Positions 14,468 to 23,028 of a stretch of 43,283 bases of DNA are shown piece after piece. The notes under the pieces were generated by a model, which was given only the letters and a program-made list of their open reading frames with translations, was not told the DNA's origin and did not search any database. The translations under genes were made by a program, and so were the position numbers. Position 1 is the stretch's first letter; each line of letters starts with the position of its first letter. Source of the DNA: Pseudomonadota bacterium (GTDB lineage Bacteria; Pseudomonadota; Alphaproteobacteria; Rhizobiales; Beijerinckiaceae); the NCBI GenBank assembly GCA_023450615.1, contig JAEXGT010000062.1:1-43283 (forward strand), read 5' to 3'.

Positions 14468-15502
14468 TTAGATGAAATTGATCAGGCTGAGTCTGCTGAG
14501 TTGGGCCGTCAGAGAAAAGGAGGTCTGGATCTGCGTAGAGAGCTGGTCGATTCTTATCTTCGCTTCGGCTGGATCCACCGCCTCGTAGTTCGTGATCCGC
14601 TCGTCGAGGAATGTCTTCTGAAGGCTCATTCGCTCATTCGCTCGGTCGACCTTCTGCTGCGCGGTTCCAAGATCTGCCTGGATTTCGGTGACGCCCGAAA
14701 CTCCCTCGGCAATCGTTCCCACCACCCTGTCGAGCAGGTAGCCTCGCGTTTCGTTAGTGAGGCCGGAAATTCCTAGATCAAATGTCATGACATAGGCCTT
14801 GGCCAGCTGCCGGAAGGCATTGTCATCCGCGCTGATCGACGTCGTGACCCTCTCCGTGGGTGAGATCAGGCTTTGAATATTCTGGTCCGACGCATTGGAC
14901 CACGTATCTTTCCACTCATCAGCAAAATGATCGGCAAGGGGCCCGTCGATGAAGTCCCTCATCATGTCCGGAGTGATATCCGCCACTCGGGGGTCGCTCT
15001 GGGGAAAGCCGAAGAAATCGTCAAAAGCCACGTCAATGGCGTTCTTCGCTCCGGCCTCATAGGCATTGAGAGGCTGCGTCTGGGAGTTGATGCCGCCGAA
15101 CACATATTGGTTACCGACATTCTCGTTCATGGTCGAGATCAGCTTGTCCAATCCGGCCTTGGCTTGACTTGCGACCAAAGGCACGTCCTGCGAGCCGACA
15201 TGCAATCCAATCAACGAGTTCTTGAAATTGTCAGCCACCGTCCGCACCTGATCGAGCGTAGACGATGTCGACTTCAGCCGGAGGGTCGTCGTCGCATTGC
15301 TGTCGGTCAAGGCATCGAGAGTGTGTCTTTCCTGGCGCAGCGACAGGGACTTTCCGGTCTTGCGGCCAAGCGTCAGGCCGACATCCATATGGCGCCCCGT
15401 CACAATTTCCTTGTTGGCCTTAACCAGTTCGGACTGAAGCTTGTCGAGGGTGGACCGGGGTGAGTTCCAGAGCGTCGTGGATGAAATGAATGAGGTCTTC
15501 AT
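14468..15502 (-). CDS. flgL: Hook-filament junction protein FlgL (HAP3)
   Basis: 344 residues, homologous to flagellin at both ends. The N-terminal segment LDKLQSELVKANKEIVTGRH and the C-terminal TSFSLTAQLSRLSLINFI form the D0/D1 coiled coils, with a central variable domain including GNQYVFGGINSQTQPL. It sits between FlgK and the first flagellin in the assembled structure. It starts three bases after the flgK stop, and these two subunits are typically encoded together. Confidence 0.94.
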   Translation of the reverse strand: MKTSFISSTTLWNSPRSTLDKLQSELVKANKEIVTGRHMDVGLTLGRKTGKSLSLRQERHTLDALTDSNATTTLRLKSTSSTLDQVRTVADNFKNSLIGLHVGSQDVPLVASQAKAGLDKLISTMNENVGNQYVFGGINSQTQPLNAYEAGAKNAIDVAFDDFFGFPQSDPRVADITPDMMRDFIDGPLADHFADEWKDTWSNASDQNIQSLISPTERVTTSISADDNAFRQLAKAYVMTFDLGISGLTNETRGYLLDRVVGTIAEGVSGVTEIQADLGTAQQKVDRANERMSLQKTFLDERITNYEAVDPAEAKIRIDQLSTQIQTSFSLTAQLSRLSLINFI

Positions 15503-15505
15503 ATC

Positions 15506-16966
15506 TTAGCCCACCGAATTGAGAAGCGTTTGAAGCATCTGATTGATGACGGAAATAAGCTTCGCTGACGCGGAATAGGATTTCTCGAGCTGGAGCATGA
15601 GAGCCGTCTCGTCATCCATGTTGACATCCGTCGCGTTCGAGAGCGCTTCCGATGCCTGGGCCAACAGAGTTTCCTGGTAGGAAACCTGCTGGGACGCGTC
15701 CTGACGCTTGGCTTCGACCCAGCCTGCCGAAGACGATGCAAAATCCTGCAACGTCATCTTGTCGCCAAGGCCAAGACCTGCGTTGAACTCCCTGTCGCCC
15801 TGCAAATTGTCGATCAACTGATACAGGCGACCGGAGAACGACGCGGTCCCATCGCCATAGGTATAATCAGGATCTCCGTTGATGCCGCCGTCACGGATCC
15901 GCTCATAGCGTCCGCCCGTTCCCTTTGAAGGGTCGATCGCGTCATTGACCTTGATCAGACCCGCGAGACCCGCCGGCGCAGGATCCGGAATATCTGGACC
16001 GCCCGGATAGGTGAAAACGCCCGCCATGTCGTCTCCGCCCGCGCCGGTCTTATCGGTTTCGGCAAAGGCGGAAATGAGGCCGCGAGCCAGTTCATCCAGC
16101 TGGTGCTGGTATCCAACGGCAATGTCGTCCCGCACCTTGACCAGGCCCACGAGACTTCCGGAGCTCAAGGGCATCGGCGACGCACTTCCGGTTACCGGAA
16201 CATTGTCGATGAGGATTGCTCCTCCCGGTTTCCCGGTATCGAGCGCAACGCTGTTGTCATATTTCACGACACGCGGAAGCCGGTCGAAAAGCGGCACACC
16301 GCTGTCCGTGTAAAGGGCAACGTCATTGTCGGCTCTCGGCACCACGGTCACGCCGATCTCTTCTGAGAGCTGCGCGATGAGATGGTCTCTCGTATCGAGG
16401 GCGTCCGACACGTCCCTTCCGAGAGCCGAGCCGCTCATGACCGCATCGTTGGCGGTCTTGAACTTCGCCAGGATCTCGTTGATCCGCGCAACGGATTCCG
16501 TGATCTGAACCTGCGTTTCCTGGCGAATGGCGTTGATCGTGGACGTCGCCTCATTCAGGCTCGTGGCCAGGTCATTGGCCGCCTTCACGAAGCCGCGCGC
16601 CAGAACGTTATCTTCCGGCGCATTCGCATATTGCTGAAGCGCTGAAGTCAACGCGCCTATGCGGGCAGCCGGCGACTCGTCCAATTCCGGATCCCCGATG
16701 GTCTGGCTCAGCCGCTTGAGCCCGTCGACCATCGATCGCTGCATCGCCACATCCGATGTGGTTTCCAGCATCTTGTTCAAGAGGGCACGGTCGCTGGCCC
16801 TCAGCACCGTCACGCGGGCAAAGCCATCGGTGGTGATGAGAGCGCCGATCTTGCGCGAATACCCGGGGTCGGCGGCGCCCGCAGTATTGCGGGAGACGAT
16901 CGCCATCTGCGACTGAGAAGCCTGCAGAGAGGAACGGGCCGTATTATAGGCAACCGAGAGTGACAT
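15506..16966 (-). CDS. flgK: Hook-filament junction protein FlgK (HAP1)
   Basis: 486 residues. The N-terminus (SLSVAYNTARSSLQASQSQM) and NTAGAADPGYSRK are FlgK-like. The C-terminal end (SYSASAKLISVINQMLQTLL) matches the terminal helix. It is exported, probably with help from the FlgN-like chaperone encoded at 8830-9174, and connects hook to FlgL. The length is normal for Alphaproteobacteria. It lies 31 bases downstream of flgE. Confidence 0.95.
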   Translation of the reverse strand: MSLSVAYNTARSSLQASQSQMAIVSRNTAGAADPGYSRKIGALITTDGFARVTVLRASDRALLNKMLETTSDVAMQRSMVDGLKRLSQTIGDPELDESPAARIGALTSALQQYANAPEDNVLARGFVKAANDLATSLNEATSTINAIRQETQVQITESVARINEILAKFKTANDAVMSGSALGRDVSDALDTRDHLIAQLSEEIGVTVVPRADNDVALYTDSGVPLFDRLPRVVKYDNSVALDTGKPGGAILIDNVPVTGSASPMPLSSGSLVGLVKVRDDIAVGYQHQLDELARGLISAFAETDKTGAGGDDMAGVFTYPGGPDIPDPAPAGLAGLIKVNDAIDPSKGTGGRYERIRDGGINGDPDYTYGDGTASFSGRLYQLIDNLQGDREFNAGLGLGDKMTLQDFASSSAGWVEAKRQDASQQVSYQETLLAQASEALSNATDVNMDDETALMLQLEKSYSASAKLISVINQMLQTLLNSVG

Positions 16967-16997
16967 TTTTCAAAGCTCTTGAGAATGAACGAGAACG

Positions 16998-18185
16998 TTA
17001 CCGCTTCAGGTTCATGAGAACGTCGAGCAGTTCGGAACCGGTCTGGAACACCTTCGAGTTGGCCGTGTAGCTCGTCTGGGCCTCGATCATCGCCGTCAGT
17101 TCCGTGCCGATATCGACATTCGATCCCTCGAGAGCTCCGGATGCAATCGAACCGAAGCCAATCGATCCCGGAAAGCCGACCTGATAGCCCCCTGACAGGT
17201 TTGTCGCCTCGTAGACGTTGCCGGCACGCGGGTTGAGATTGTCGGGGCTCGGCACAGTCGCAAGCGGTATTCTGTAAGCCTCAATGCGCGAGCCGTCTTC
17301 GTACACGGCATAAACCGTGCCGTCGGCGGCGAACTCTGCGCTCTTGACGGCCGAGGGAGCGTTGCCGTTCGATGTTCCGGTCAGTGAATACTCGCCGGCC
17401 AGCTGGGTCATCCCACGCATATCGAGGTTGAATTCCTCACCATCCGGCATTGTGAGCGTCAGATCAGTGGAGGCAGCGTTGATATTGCCGTTCGCATCGA
17501 AGCTCAGATTATGCAGCGCCGGAGTAATCAGCGAGTTTCCGTCCGCATCTGTGATGCCCATGCTCCAATTGGTGGCATCGACCTTCTCCAGCGTGATGCT
17601 GATCTTCACCGGATTGCCGACCTTATCGTACACCTGGAGTGACGAGATTTTGGTGTCGCCTGGCTCTGCGCCATAGGGCAGGTTGCCTGTGAAGGTGCCG
17701 TAGGTCGAAGCCTGAGCCTGCATTCCAAAGGACGAGAGGTTGACGGGAACCATGCCGTCAAGGCTGTTGAGAGACGGCGTCGTGGCATCTTGCCCGAGCT
17801 TGAAGCCCATCAGCGTGAAACCGGCTGCATTGACGAGATCGCCGGTCTTGCCGTCGACGACAAAGTTTCCAGCGCGCGTGAGGTATGGCGACCCTTTCGG
17901 ATCGGATACGACGAAGAAGCCGTTTCCGGATACCGCCAGATCTGTTGCCGAAGTCGTGTAGCTGATGGGCCCTTGATCGGAGATCGTGTAACGGACCGTG
18001 CTTGTGACGGAGCCTGAGTTATAAGCGCCCTCGCTTGACGGAAGGATCAGCGATGAGAACTCCGTAGAGGATCGCTTATATCCATTCGTGCTGGAATTCT
18101 GGATATTCTCGGCGACCGTGCCGAGCTTGTTCGACTGAGCGGTCATGCCGGAAACGCCGCTGCGAAGGACACCATAAAGGCTCAT
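16998..18185 (-). CDS. flgE: Flagellar hook protein FlgE
   Basis: 395 residues. It begins with the rod/hook family signature (GVLRSGVSGMTAQSNKLGTV, then NIQNSSTNGYKRSSTEFSSL) and ends with the conserved TAMIEAQTSYTANSKVFQTG block. The middle carries FlgE domains D1/D2. It polymerises into the hook under the FlgD cap, with length set by FliK. A 91-base gap separates it from fliI, so a small internal promoter is possible, but I saw no clear element there. Confidence 0.96.
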   Translation of the reverse strand: MSLYGVLRSGVSGMTAQSNKLGTVAENIQNSSTNGYKRSSTEFSSLILPSSEGAYNSGSVTSTVRYTISDQGPISYTTSATDLAVSGNGFFVVSDPKGSPYLTRAGNFVVDGKTGDLVNAAGFTLMGFKLGQDATTPSLNSLDGMVPVNLSSFGMQAQASTYGTFTGNLPYGAEPGDTKISSLQVYDKVGNPVKISITLEKVDATNWSMGITDADGNSLITPALHNLSFDANGNINAASTDLTLTMPDGEEFNLDMRGMTQLAGEYSLTGTSNGNAPSAVKSAEFAADGTVYAVYEDGSRIEAYRIPLATVPSPDNLNPRAGNVYEATNLSGGYQVGFPGSIGFGSIASGALEGSNVDIGTELTAMIEAQTSYTANSKVFQTGSELLDVLMNLKR

Positions 18186-18276
18186 GTGATACTCCTGAAT
18201 TTCCGATTGAAGCTAACACCAAGATGCTTGCGTGAGGCTGGAGCGATCTGCGGACAAACACCTGATCATGGGCGCA

Positions 18277-19599
18277 TCATTGCTTGAGCGCTTGCGCGAG
18301 ATCCATGAAAGCGTCCCGGCTCGCAGGAGACGAAGGATCCTGCCGGAGAGCTTCGTAGATTCTTGGAACGAGAACGACGGCTTGATCGAGGTCCTGATCC
18401 GTACCGGCCTGGTATCCCCCCATCATCCGCAGATCGCGTGTGTCCTCATAGCGTGCGATCATGCCCCGCAGACGCCGAACGAGTTCCTTTTGCTCGGGCG
18501 TCCAGACATGATCGGCTAGGCGGGAAATCGATCCCAGCACGTTGATGGCCGGATATCGCCCCTGATCGGCAATCGAGCGATCAAGGACGATATGACCGTC
18601 GAGCGTGCCACGGATATTGTCGGCGACCGGATCGTTGTGATCGTCACCATCGATAAGAACCGAAAAGATTCCGGTGATGGAGCCCTTTCCCTCTTCGCCA
18701 GGACCGGCTCTCTCCAGTAGGCGGGGCAGATCGCTGAAAACGCTGGGAGTATAGCCGCGCGCGACGGCCGGTTCGCCTGCGGCGAGCGCGACATCGCGAG
18801 CGGCATGGGCATAACGAGTCACGGAATCGATGATCAGAAGAACCGACTCGCCGCAATCCCTGAAATACTCGGCAATGGATACGGCAGTCCTTGGAGCCTG
18901 ACGGCGCATCATCGGGCTCTCGTCGCCCGTCGAGACCACCATCACCGCCTTGTGCAGGCTGTCCGCGATCGGGCCTTCCAGAAACTCCCGCACCTCTCGC
19001 CCGCGCTCGCCCACGAGAGCGACCACGACCGTGTCAAAGCCTTCGCATTTCGCAAGCATCGTCAGGAGGGTGGACTTTCCTACGCCCGAACCTGCAAAAA
19101 TGCCGATGCGCTGCCCCTGGCAGATGGGCGTGAACAGATCGATCGCCTTGACGCCGGTCCGCAGCGAAGTTTGAACGCGCGCGCGCGTCATGGCGGAGGG
19201 CGGCTCGGCATCGCAATGGACGGGACTCTGCCCCTCCATGAGAGACCCTTGCCCATCGAGTGGCTCACCAAGAGCGTTGATCACACGTCCCTTCCAACTC
19301 TGGTCAGGAGAAAGACCGTTGTTCGCGACCACGAAGGCCGGCGTCCCGATCTTGGCGTCGATCCGCCCGTTGAACGGCTTGATCGTCAGTCCTTCGGAAT
19401 CGATGCGGACGACCTCGCCGACTTGCACCTTGTCGTTTGCTTCAAAGCCGACCTGATCGCCCAGTTTGACGAATTGAGACAGTCCCGTCACACGATAGTA
19501 GCTCGGCGTGACCTCGCGGATCGTGCCGCTGATGCGAACCAGATGCTTCCCCGCGCATTCGGCGAGGACCAGCCTCTCAAGCTCTCCGAGGGCATTCAT
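18277..19599 (-). CDS. fliI: Flagellum-specific ATPase FliI
   Basis: 440 residues, the cytoplasmic ATPase that unfolds export substrates. Walker A is AGSGVGKST at about 169-177 and the Walker B region is SVLLIIDSVTRYA. The F1-beta-like sequence GERGREVREFLE is clear. Its ATG overlaps the flgF stop by one base (TGATG). FliH, its regulator, is encoded in the other operon at 30761-31417. Confidence 0.96.
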   Translation of the reverse strand: MNALGELERLVLAECAGKHLVRISGTIREVTPSYYRVTGLSQFVKLGDQVGFEANDKVQVGEVVRIDSEGLTIKPFNGRIDAKIGTPAFVVANNGLSPDQSWKGRVINALGEPLDGQGSLMEGQSPVHCDAEPPSAMTRARVQTSLRTGVKAIDLFTPICQGQRIGIFAGSGVGKSTLLTMLAKCEGFDTVVVALVGERGREVREFLEGPIADSLHKAVMVVSTGDESPMMRRQAPRTAVSIAEYFRDCGESVLLIIDSVTRYAHAARDVALAAGEPAVARGYTPSVFSDLPRLLERAGPGEEGKGSITGIFSVLIDGDDHNDPVADNIRGTLDGHIVLDRSIADQGRYPAINVLGSISRLADHVWTPEQKELVRRLRGMIARYEDTRDLRMMGGYQAGTDQDLDQAVVLVPRIYEALRQDPSSPASRDAFMDLAQALKQ

Positions 19600-20324
19600 C
19601 AGCTGCTAGGACCCAACGTCCGAATGGCGTCCATAAAGGTGGACTCGCTCTCTTGGATGGTGGTCGCCGCGCTCTCGAAGTTTCTCTGAAGCGCGATCAT
19701 TTTCGTCATTTCGAGAACGGGATTGACGTTCGACCCTTCGCTGTAGCCCTGTTGAACGCCGTTCGACGTAAAGTCCTGCACAGGTTCAGCAGGCAGGCTG
19801 GATACGACACCTGAGCTTCCCATGCGGCTCAGGCGAGCGTTGTTGTTCAAATGAAAGAGGCCGAGAATCCCAACCTGATCGGCCCCTTGAGTGATTGTGC
19901 CGTCGCGGCCGATGACGGGTGGCCCTGCATTCGGATCGAGCGCAATCGGCGCCCCGCCGGCATCGAGGACAGCGCGTCCATCGACTGTCACGAGATCGCC
20001 GTTCTCGTTCATGCTGAACCGGCCGTCCCGCGTGTAAACCGGACCATTCGGTCCATTGAAGGCAAACCAAGCATCTCCCTGGATCGCCACGTCGAGCGGA
20101 TTGTCCGTCTTGTTCATGGGCCCGGCCTGACGAGAGATGTAATTCTGCCCAGATGAAGCGAAGGACACGTCGTTCTTGCCTGCCAGGGAGAGCAGCTCTT
20201 CGAACTTGATTTCATCGGCGCGAAAGCCGCCGGTCGTCATGTTTGCAACGTTATTGGCAATCGTCGAAAGGCGCTTCTCCATCGCGACCTGAGCCGATAG
20301 CGACACATAGAGGGCGGATTGCAT
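19599..20324 (-). CDS. flgF: Flagellar proximal rod protein FlgF
   Basis: 241 residues. The opening (MQSALYVSLSAQVAMEKRLS, then IANNVANMTTGGFRAD) is the rod-protein signature, and the end (MIALQRNFESAATTIQESES) matches the family. FlgG at 37244 is the related distal rod protein. The start ATG at 20324 has GGGAG seven bases upstream; a longer open frame to 20423 is not supported by sequence quality. It is the first gene of the long minus-strand operon and diverges from motA. Confidence 0.93.
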   Translation of the reverse strand: MQSALYVSLSAQVAMEKRLSTIANNVANMTTGGFRADEIKFEELLSLAGKNDVSFASSGQNYISRQAGPMNKTDNPLDVAIQGDAWFAFNGPNGPVYTRDGRFSMNENGDLVTVDGRAVLDAGGAPIALDPNAGPPVIGRDGTITQGADQVGILGLFHLNNNARLSRMGSSGVVSSLPAEPVQDFTSNGVQQGYSEGSNVNPVLEMTKMIALQRNFESAATTIQESESTFMDAIRTLGPSS

Positions 20325-20522
20325 ATGGATGCTCCCGCAAGGCGTCCCAGCGGTGCCTTGCCAAGGTGGATACTCTGATACGCATGAGCTCAAGCTCCCG
20401 CGATATCGGTCCACGCCTAACAAGGGAGCCTTGCATGAAGCTGGCTTCGTCCTTTCCAGCTTCGCGCAAGCCTCCAGGATTAGGACTTCGGCAGGAACAG
20501 AAGTTTCGCGAGGACTAGAAGG
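20325..20522. promoter_or_regulatory. Divergent promoter region between flgF and motA
   Basis: These 198 bases must hold the promoters of the flgF and motA operons. I can see a dyad CCTTG-C-CAAGG at 20356-20366 and a hairpin with 8-base arms (20437-20444 and 20456-20463) in the motA leader. I found no convincing -35/-10, sigma-54 or CtrA site. Confidence 0.5.
20437..20463 (+). promoter_or_regulatory. Hairpin in the motA leader
   Basis: GAAGCTGG (20437-20444) and CCAGCTTC (20456-20463) are perfect complements with an 11-base loop, 60 bases upstream of the motA start. No T-run follows, so a terminator is unlikely. Its role is unknown. Confidence 0.35.
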
Positions 20523-21404
20523 TTGGGCGTCTTAATCGGACTGGTTGTTGCCATCGGCTCGCTCGTCAGCGGCTATGTTGCCATGGGCGGGCATCTCTCC
20601 GTCATCTGGCAGCCGTGGGAATATGTCATCATCTGCGGCATCGCGATCGGCACATTCATCATCGCGAACCCGATGCCGCTCCTGAAGGATACGGGCAGGG
20701 CCATGTTTGAGGCCATCCAAGGAAAGGTTCCCAAGCGGGATCAATACCTTGCGATTCTCGGCCTGCTTTATGCCTTGCTGCGGGAGCTGAAGAACAAGCC
20801 GCGCAATGAGGTCGAGACTCATATCGACGCGCCTTCCGAATCCGAGATTTTCAGGTCGTTTCCAAGCGTCCTGAACGACAAGGACCTTACCCTCTTCATC
20901 TGCGACTATGCCCGCCTGATCATCATCGGCAATGCGCGCCCTCATGAGATCGAGGCGCTCATGGAAGAGGAAATCGCGACTCTCAAACGGGATCGGACAA
21001 AGCCCTATTATTCGATCAACACTGTGGCTGAAGCCCTGCCGGCACTCGGCATCGTTGCGGCCGTTCTGGGCATTGTCAAAGCTCTCGGCGCCATCGACCA
21101 GTCTCCGGCCATCCTTGGCGGCCTCATCGCCTCCGCACTAGTCGGAACCTTCGCCGGCATCTTCATCTCCTATGCCTTGCTGTCTCCGCTTGCCAACAAG
21201 ATAAAGGCGACCCGTGAGAAGCAGACGCGCGTCTATGTCATCGTAAAGCAGGCATTGATCGCCTATATGAACGGCGCCCTGCCGCAGATCGCCGTCGAAC
21301 ACGGCCGCAAGGGCATTTCCATCGAGTATCGGCCGACCATCGACGAGGTCGAGACCGCCACCACGACGGGCGGCCGCTCTGAAGATCTGAAAGAGGCGGC
21401 TTGA
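20523..21404 (+). CDS. motA: Flagellar motor stator protein MotA
   Basis: 293 residues. It starts GVLIGLVVAIGSLVSGYVAM (first membrane helix) and has a second helix at about 34-50, a large cytoplasmic loop (about 60-160) with charged residues for torque transfer, and two further helices (about 165-190 and 200-222) with ALPALGIVAAVLGIVKAL. The start is a TTG at 20523 with GAGG nine bases upstream; MotA homologues begin at just this point, so the TTG is credible. It forms the proton channel with MotB, encoded at 29550-30767 in the opposite operon. Confidence 0.95.
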   Translation: MGVLIGLVVAIGSLVSGYVAMGGHLSVIWQPWEYVIICGIAIGTFIIANPMPLLKDTGRAMFEAIQGKVPKRDQYLAILGLLYALLRELKNKPRNEVETHIDAPSESEIFRSFPSVLNDKDLTLFICDYARLIIIGNARPHEIEALMEEEIATLKRDRTKPYYSINTVAEALPALGIVAAVLGIVKALGAIDQSPAILGGLIASALVGTFAGIFISYALLSPLANKIKATREKQTRVYVIVKQALIAYMNGALPQIAVEHGRKGISIEYRPTIDEVETATTTGGRSEDLKEAA

Positions 21405-21406
21405 TC

Positions 21407-22336
21407 ATGAGCGGCACGCAAAGCGCCAACGACATTCGCGATATGCTCCTCGATTCAGCGGGTCTGTCCATCGACCGGCTGCCGATGCTGCACGTGATCT
21501 TCGACCGCATGTCGACAAGCTGCGCGGAGCATCTTCGCCACATGGCGGCTTCGCCCATGTATTACTCCCTCAGCGGAATCGAAAGCGGGCGCATCAGCGA
21601 AATTCTCGAGATGTACGAGGCAAACGCGGTTGCCGGCATCTTCCACGCTCCGGACTGGGACAGCCATATCCTCATCGGTTTCGACCGCGATTTCATCTAT
21701 ACGATGGTGGAGGTTCTCTTCGGCTCCGATGGCTCTGAGCCGCCCATCGAAGAGGCCCGTGGCTTCTCTAACATCGAGCTTCGCATGGCGCAGGCTCTAT
21801 TCGAGCAGGTTGCCAAGGCGCTGCAAGCCTCATTCTCTCTGGTATCCGATACGAAGTTCAAGCTGGAGCGCCTTGAAACCCGTATGGACTTCGCCGTGAT
21901 CGGCCGGCGGAACAATCAAGCAGTTGCGGCCAAGTTTCTCCTTCAGGCTTTGAATCGCGGTGGCGAGATGTTCGTCATCATTCCGCAATCGGCGTTGAAC
22001 CCCATGAGAAAGGTGCTCTCACGTGTGGTATCGAGCGAATCCTCGGGGCGCGACCCTCGATGGCTGAAGCAGATGGCCAACGAGGTCAGCAAGACGGAGA
22101 TCACCCTGACTGCCGTTCTTGAAGAGCGCTTCCTCTCTCTTGGAGAAATCGCGGACCTGAAAGTCGGCCAAGTGATCGAACTGCAGGCTACTCCCCGTAG
22201 CCGAGTCAAGCTCGAAGGCAACCAGCAGAGCCTCTTCTGGTGCCACATGGGTCAGGCCGACGGCTCCTATGTCCTCAAAATTGACGAGCTAATCGATCAG
22301 GAGAAGGAGTTCCTCGATGACGTCTTCGCTCGCTAA
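21407..22336 (+). CDS. fliM: Flagellar switch protein FliM
   Basis: 309 residues, part of the C ring that binds CheY. The middle domain (about 30-215) and a C-terminal SpoA domain (about 225-305, with LGEIADLKVGQVIELQA) are recognisable. The canonical N-terminal CheY-binding motif (LSQxEIDxLL) is not intact; the nearest match is ANDIRDMLLDSAG at about residues 8-20. The ATG at 21407 lies two bases after the motA stop, with GAGG upstream. It overlaps the next small gene by 20 bases. Divergent FliM sequences are common in Rhizobiales. Confidence 0.9.
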   Translation: MSGTQSANDIRDMLLDSAGLSIDRLPMLHVIFDRMSTSCAEHLRHMAASPMYYSLSGIESGRISEILEMYEANAVAGIFHAPDWDSHILIGFDRDFIYTMVEVLFGSDGSEPPIEEARGFSNIELRMAQALFEQVAKALQASFSLVSDTKFKLERLETRMDFAVIGRRNNQAVAAKFLLQALNRGGEMFVIIPQSALNPMRKVLSRVVSSESSGRDPRWLKQMANEVSKTEITLTAVLEERFLSLGEIADLKVGQVIELQATPRSRVKLEGNQQSLFWCHMGQADGSYVLKIDELIDQEKEFLDDVFAR

Positions 22337-22631
22337 CATCATTCTCTTCGTTGCCCTCGTCGTCACGAGCGCGATGGTTGCTCTCATGTATCGGAAGCTC
22401 AAGCGCCTCGATCGATACCATGCGGAATATCAACGCATCTTCGATAAGACCGGAGCGGCTCTGATCGGCGCCCAGAATGCCGTTGCCAATTTCGGCTCCG
22501 AGGGCCGGGAGACACTTACCCTTCTTGGCACGCGCATCGAAGAAGCACGTGAAGTCGCCCGGCAGCTTGAAACACTCACTCAATCCGCCTGCGAGCTGTC
22601 TCAGGCCCGCTCGCGCAGCACCCGTCAATAA
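22317..22631 (+). CDS. Small membrane protein of unknown function between fliM and fliN
   Basis: 104 residues with one N-terminal membrane helix (about 5-25, LANIILFVALVVTSAMVALM) followed by a helical, partly coiled-coil cytoplasmic tail (about 28-100). GGAG lies upstream of the ATG, and the start is 20 bases inside fliM, so it is translationally coupled. It is not a FliO or FliL by sequence. Being sandwiched between two C-ring genes suggests a role near the switch or stator, but this is only context. I do not recognise the family. Confidence 0.72.
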   Translation: MTSSLANIILFVALVVTSAMVALMYRKLKRLDRYHAEYQRIFDKTGAALIGAQNAVANFGSEGRETLTLLGTRIEEAREVARQLETLTQSACELSQARSRSTRQ

Positions 22632-22642
22632 GGCTCCGTCAT

Positions 22643-23017
22643 ATGTCGAATCCATTTGATAACAACTTTCAGGATAAGGTCGCTTGGCAGCAGGAGGGGG
22701 AGCTTGGCAGAAGCCTCGGCGGCTCCTCACGCGATGACAGAATGGATAGCGGGCGTAACCTCGACTCGATTCTCCGAATCCCTGTCACGATCCAAGTGGT
22801 CCTCGGTTCCGCGACCATGCCGGTTTCCAACCTGATGAAACTGGGACGCGGCGCCATTGTCCCCCTGGACCACAGGGTCGGCGAACCGGTTGACGTCGTC
22901 GTCAATGGACGCGTGATCGCCCGAGGCGAGGTGGTCGTCGTGGAAGACGACAATTCCCGTTTCGGAATCTCCCTGACCGAGATCGTCGGCCCGCCGACGA
23001 ACGATATTACCGGCTAA
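22643..23017 (+). CDS. fliN: Flagellar switch protein FliN
   Basis: 124 residues. The SpoA domain spans about 42-120 (LDSILRIPVTIQVVLGSATM, then DVVVNGRVIARGEVVVVEDD). The first 40 residues are polar and flexible. It forms the lower C ring with FliM and FliG and helps dock FliH. It starts 11 bases after the small membrane protein and is followed by fliG after 11 bases. Confidence 0.95.
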   Translation: MSNPFDNNFQDKVAWQQEGELGRSLGGSSRDDRMDSGRNLDSILRIPVTIQVVLGSATMPVSNLMKLGRGAIVPLDHRVGEPVDVVVNGRVIARGEVVVVEDDNSRFGISLTEIVGPPTNDITG

Positions 23018-23028
23018 GTGACTGATCC

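Noticed and set aside
20325..20522. Sigma-54 promoter between flgF and motA
   Set aside because: No GG-N10-GC element with acceptable flanks was found on either strand.
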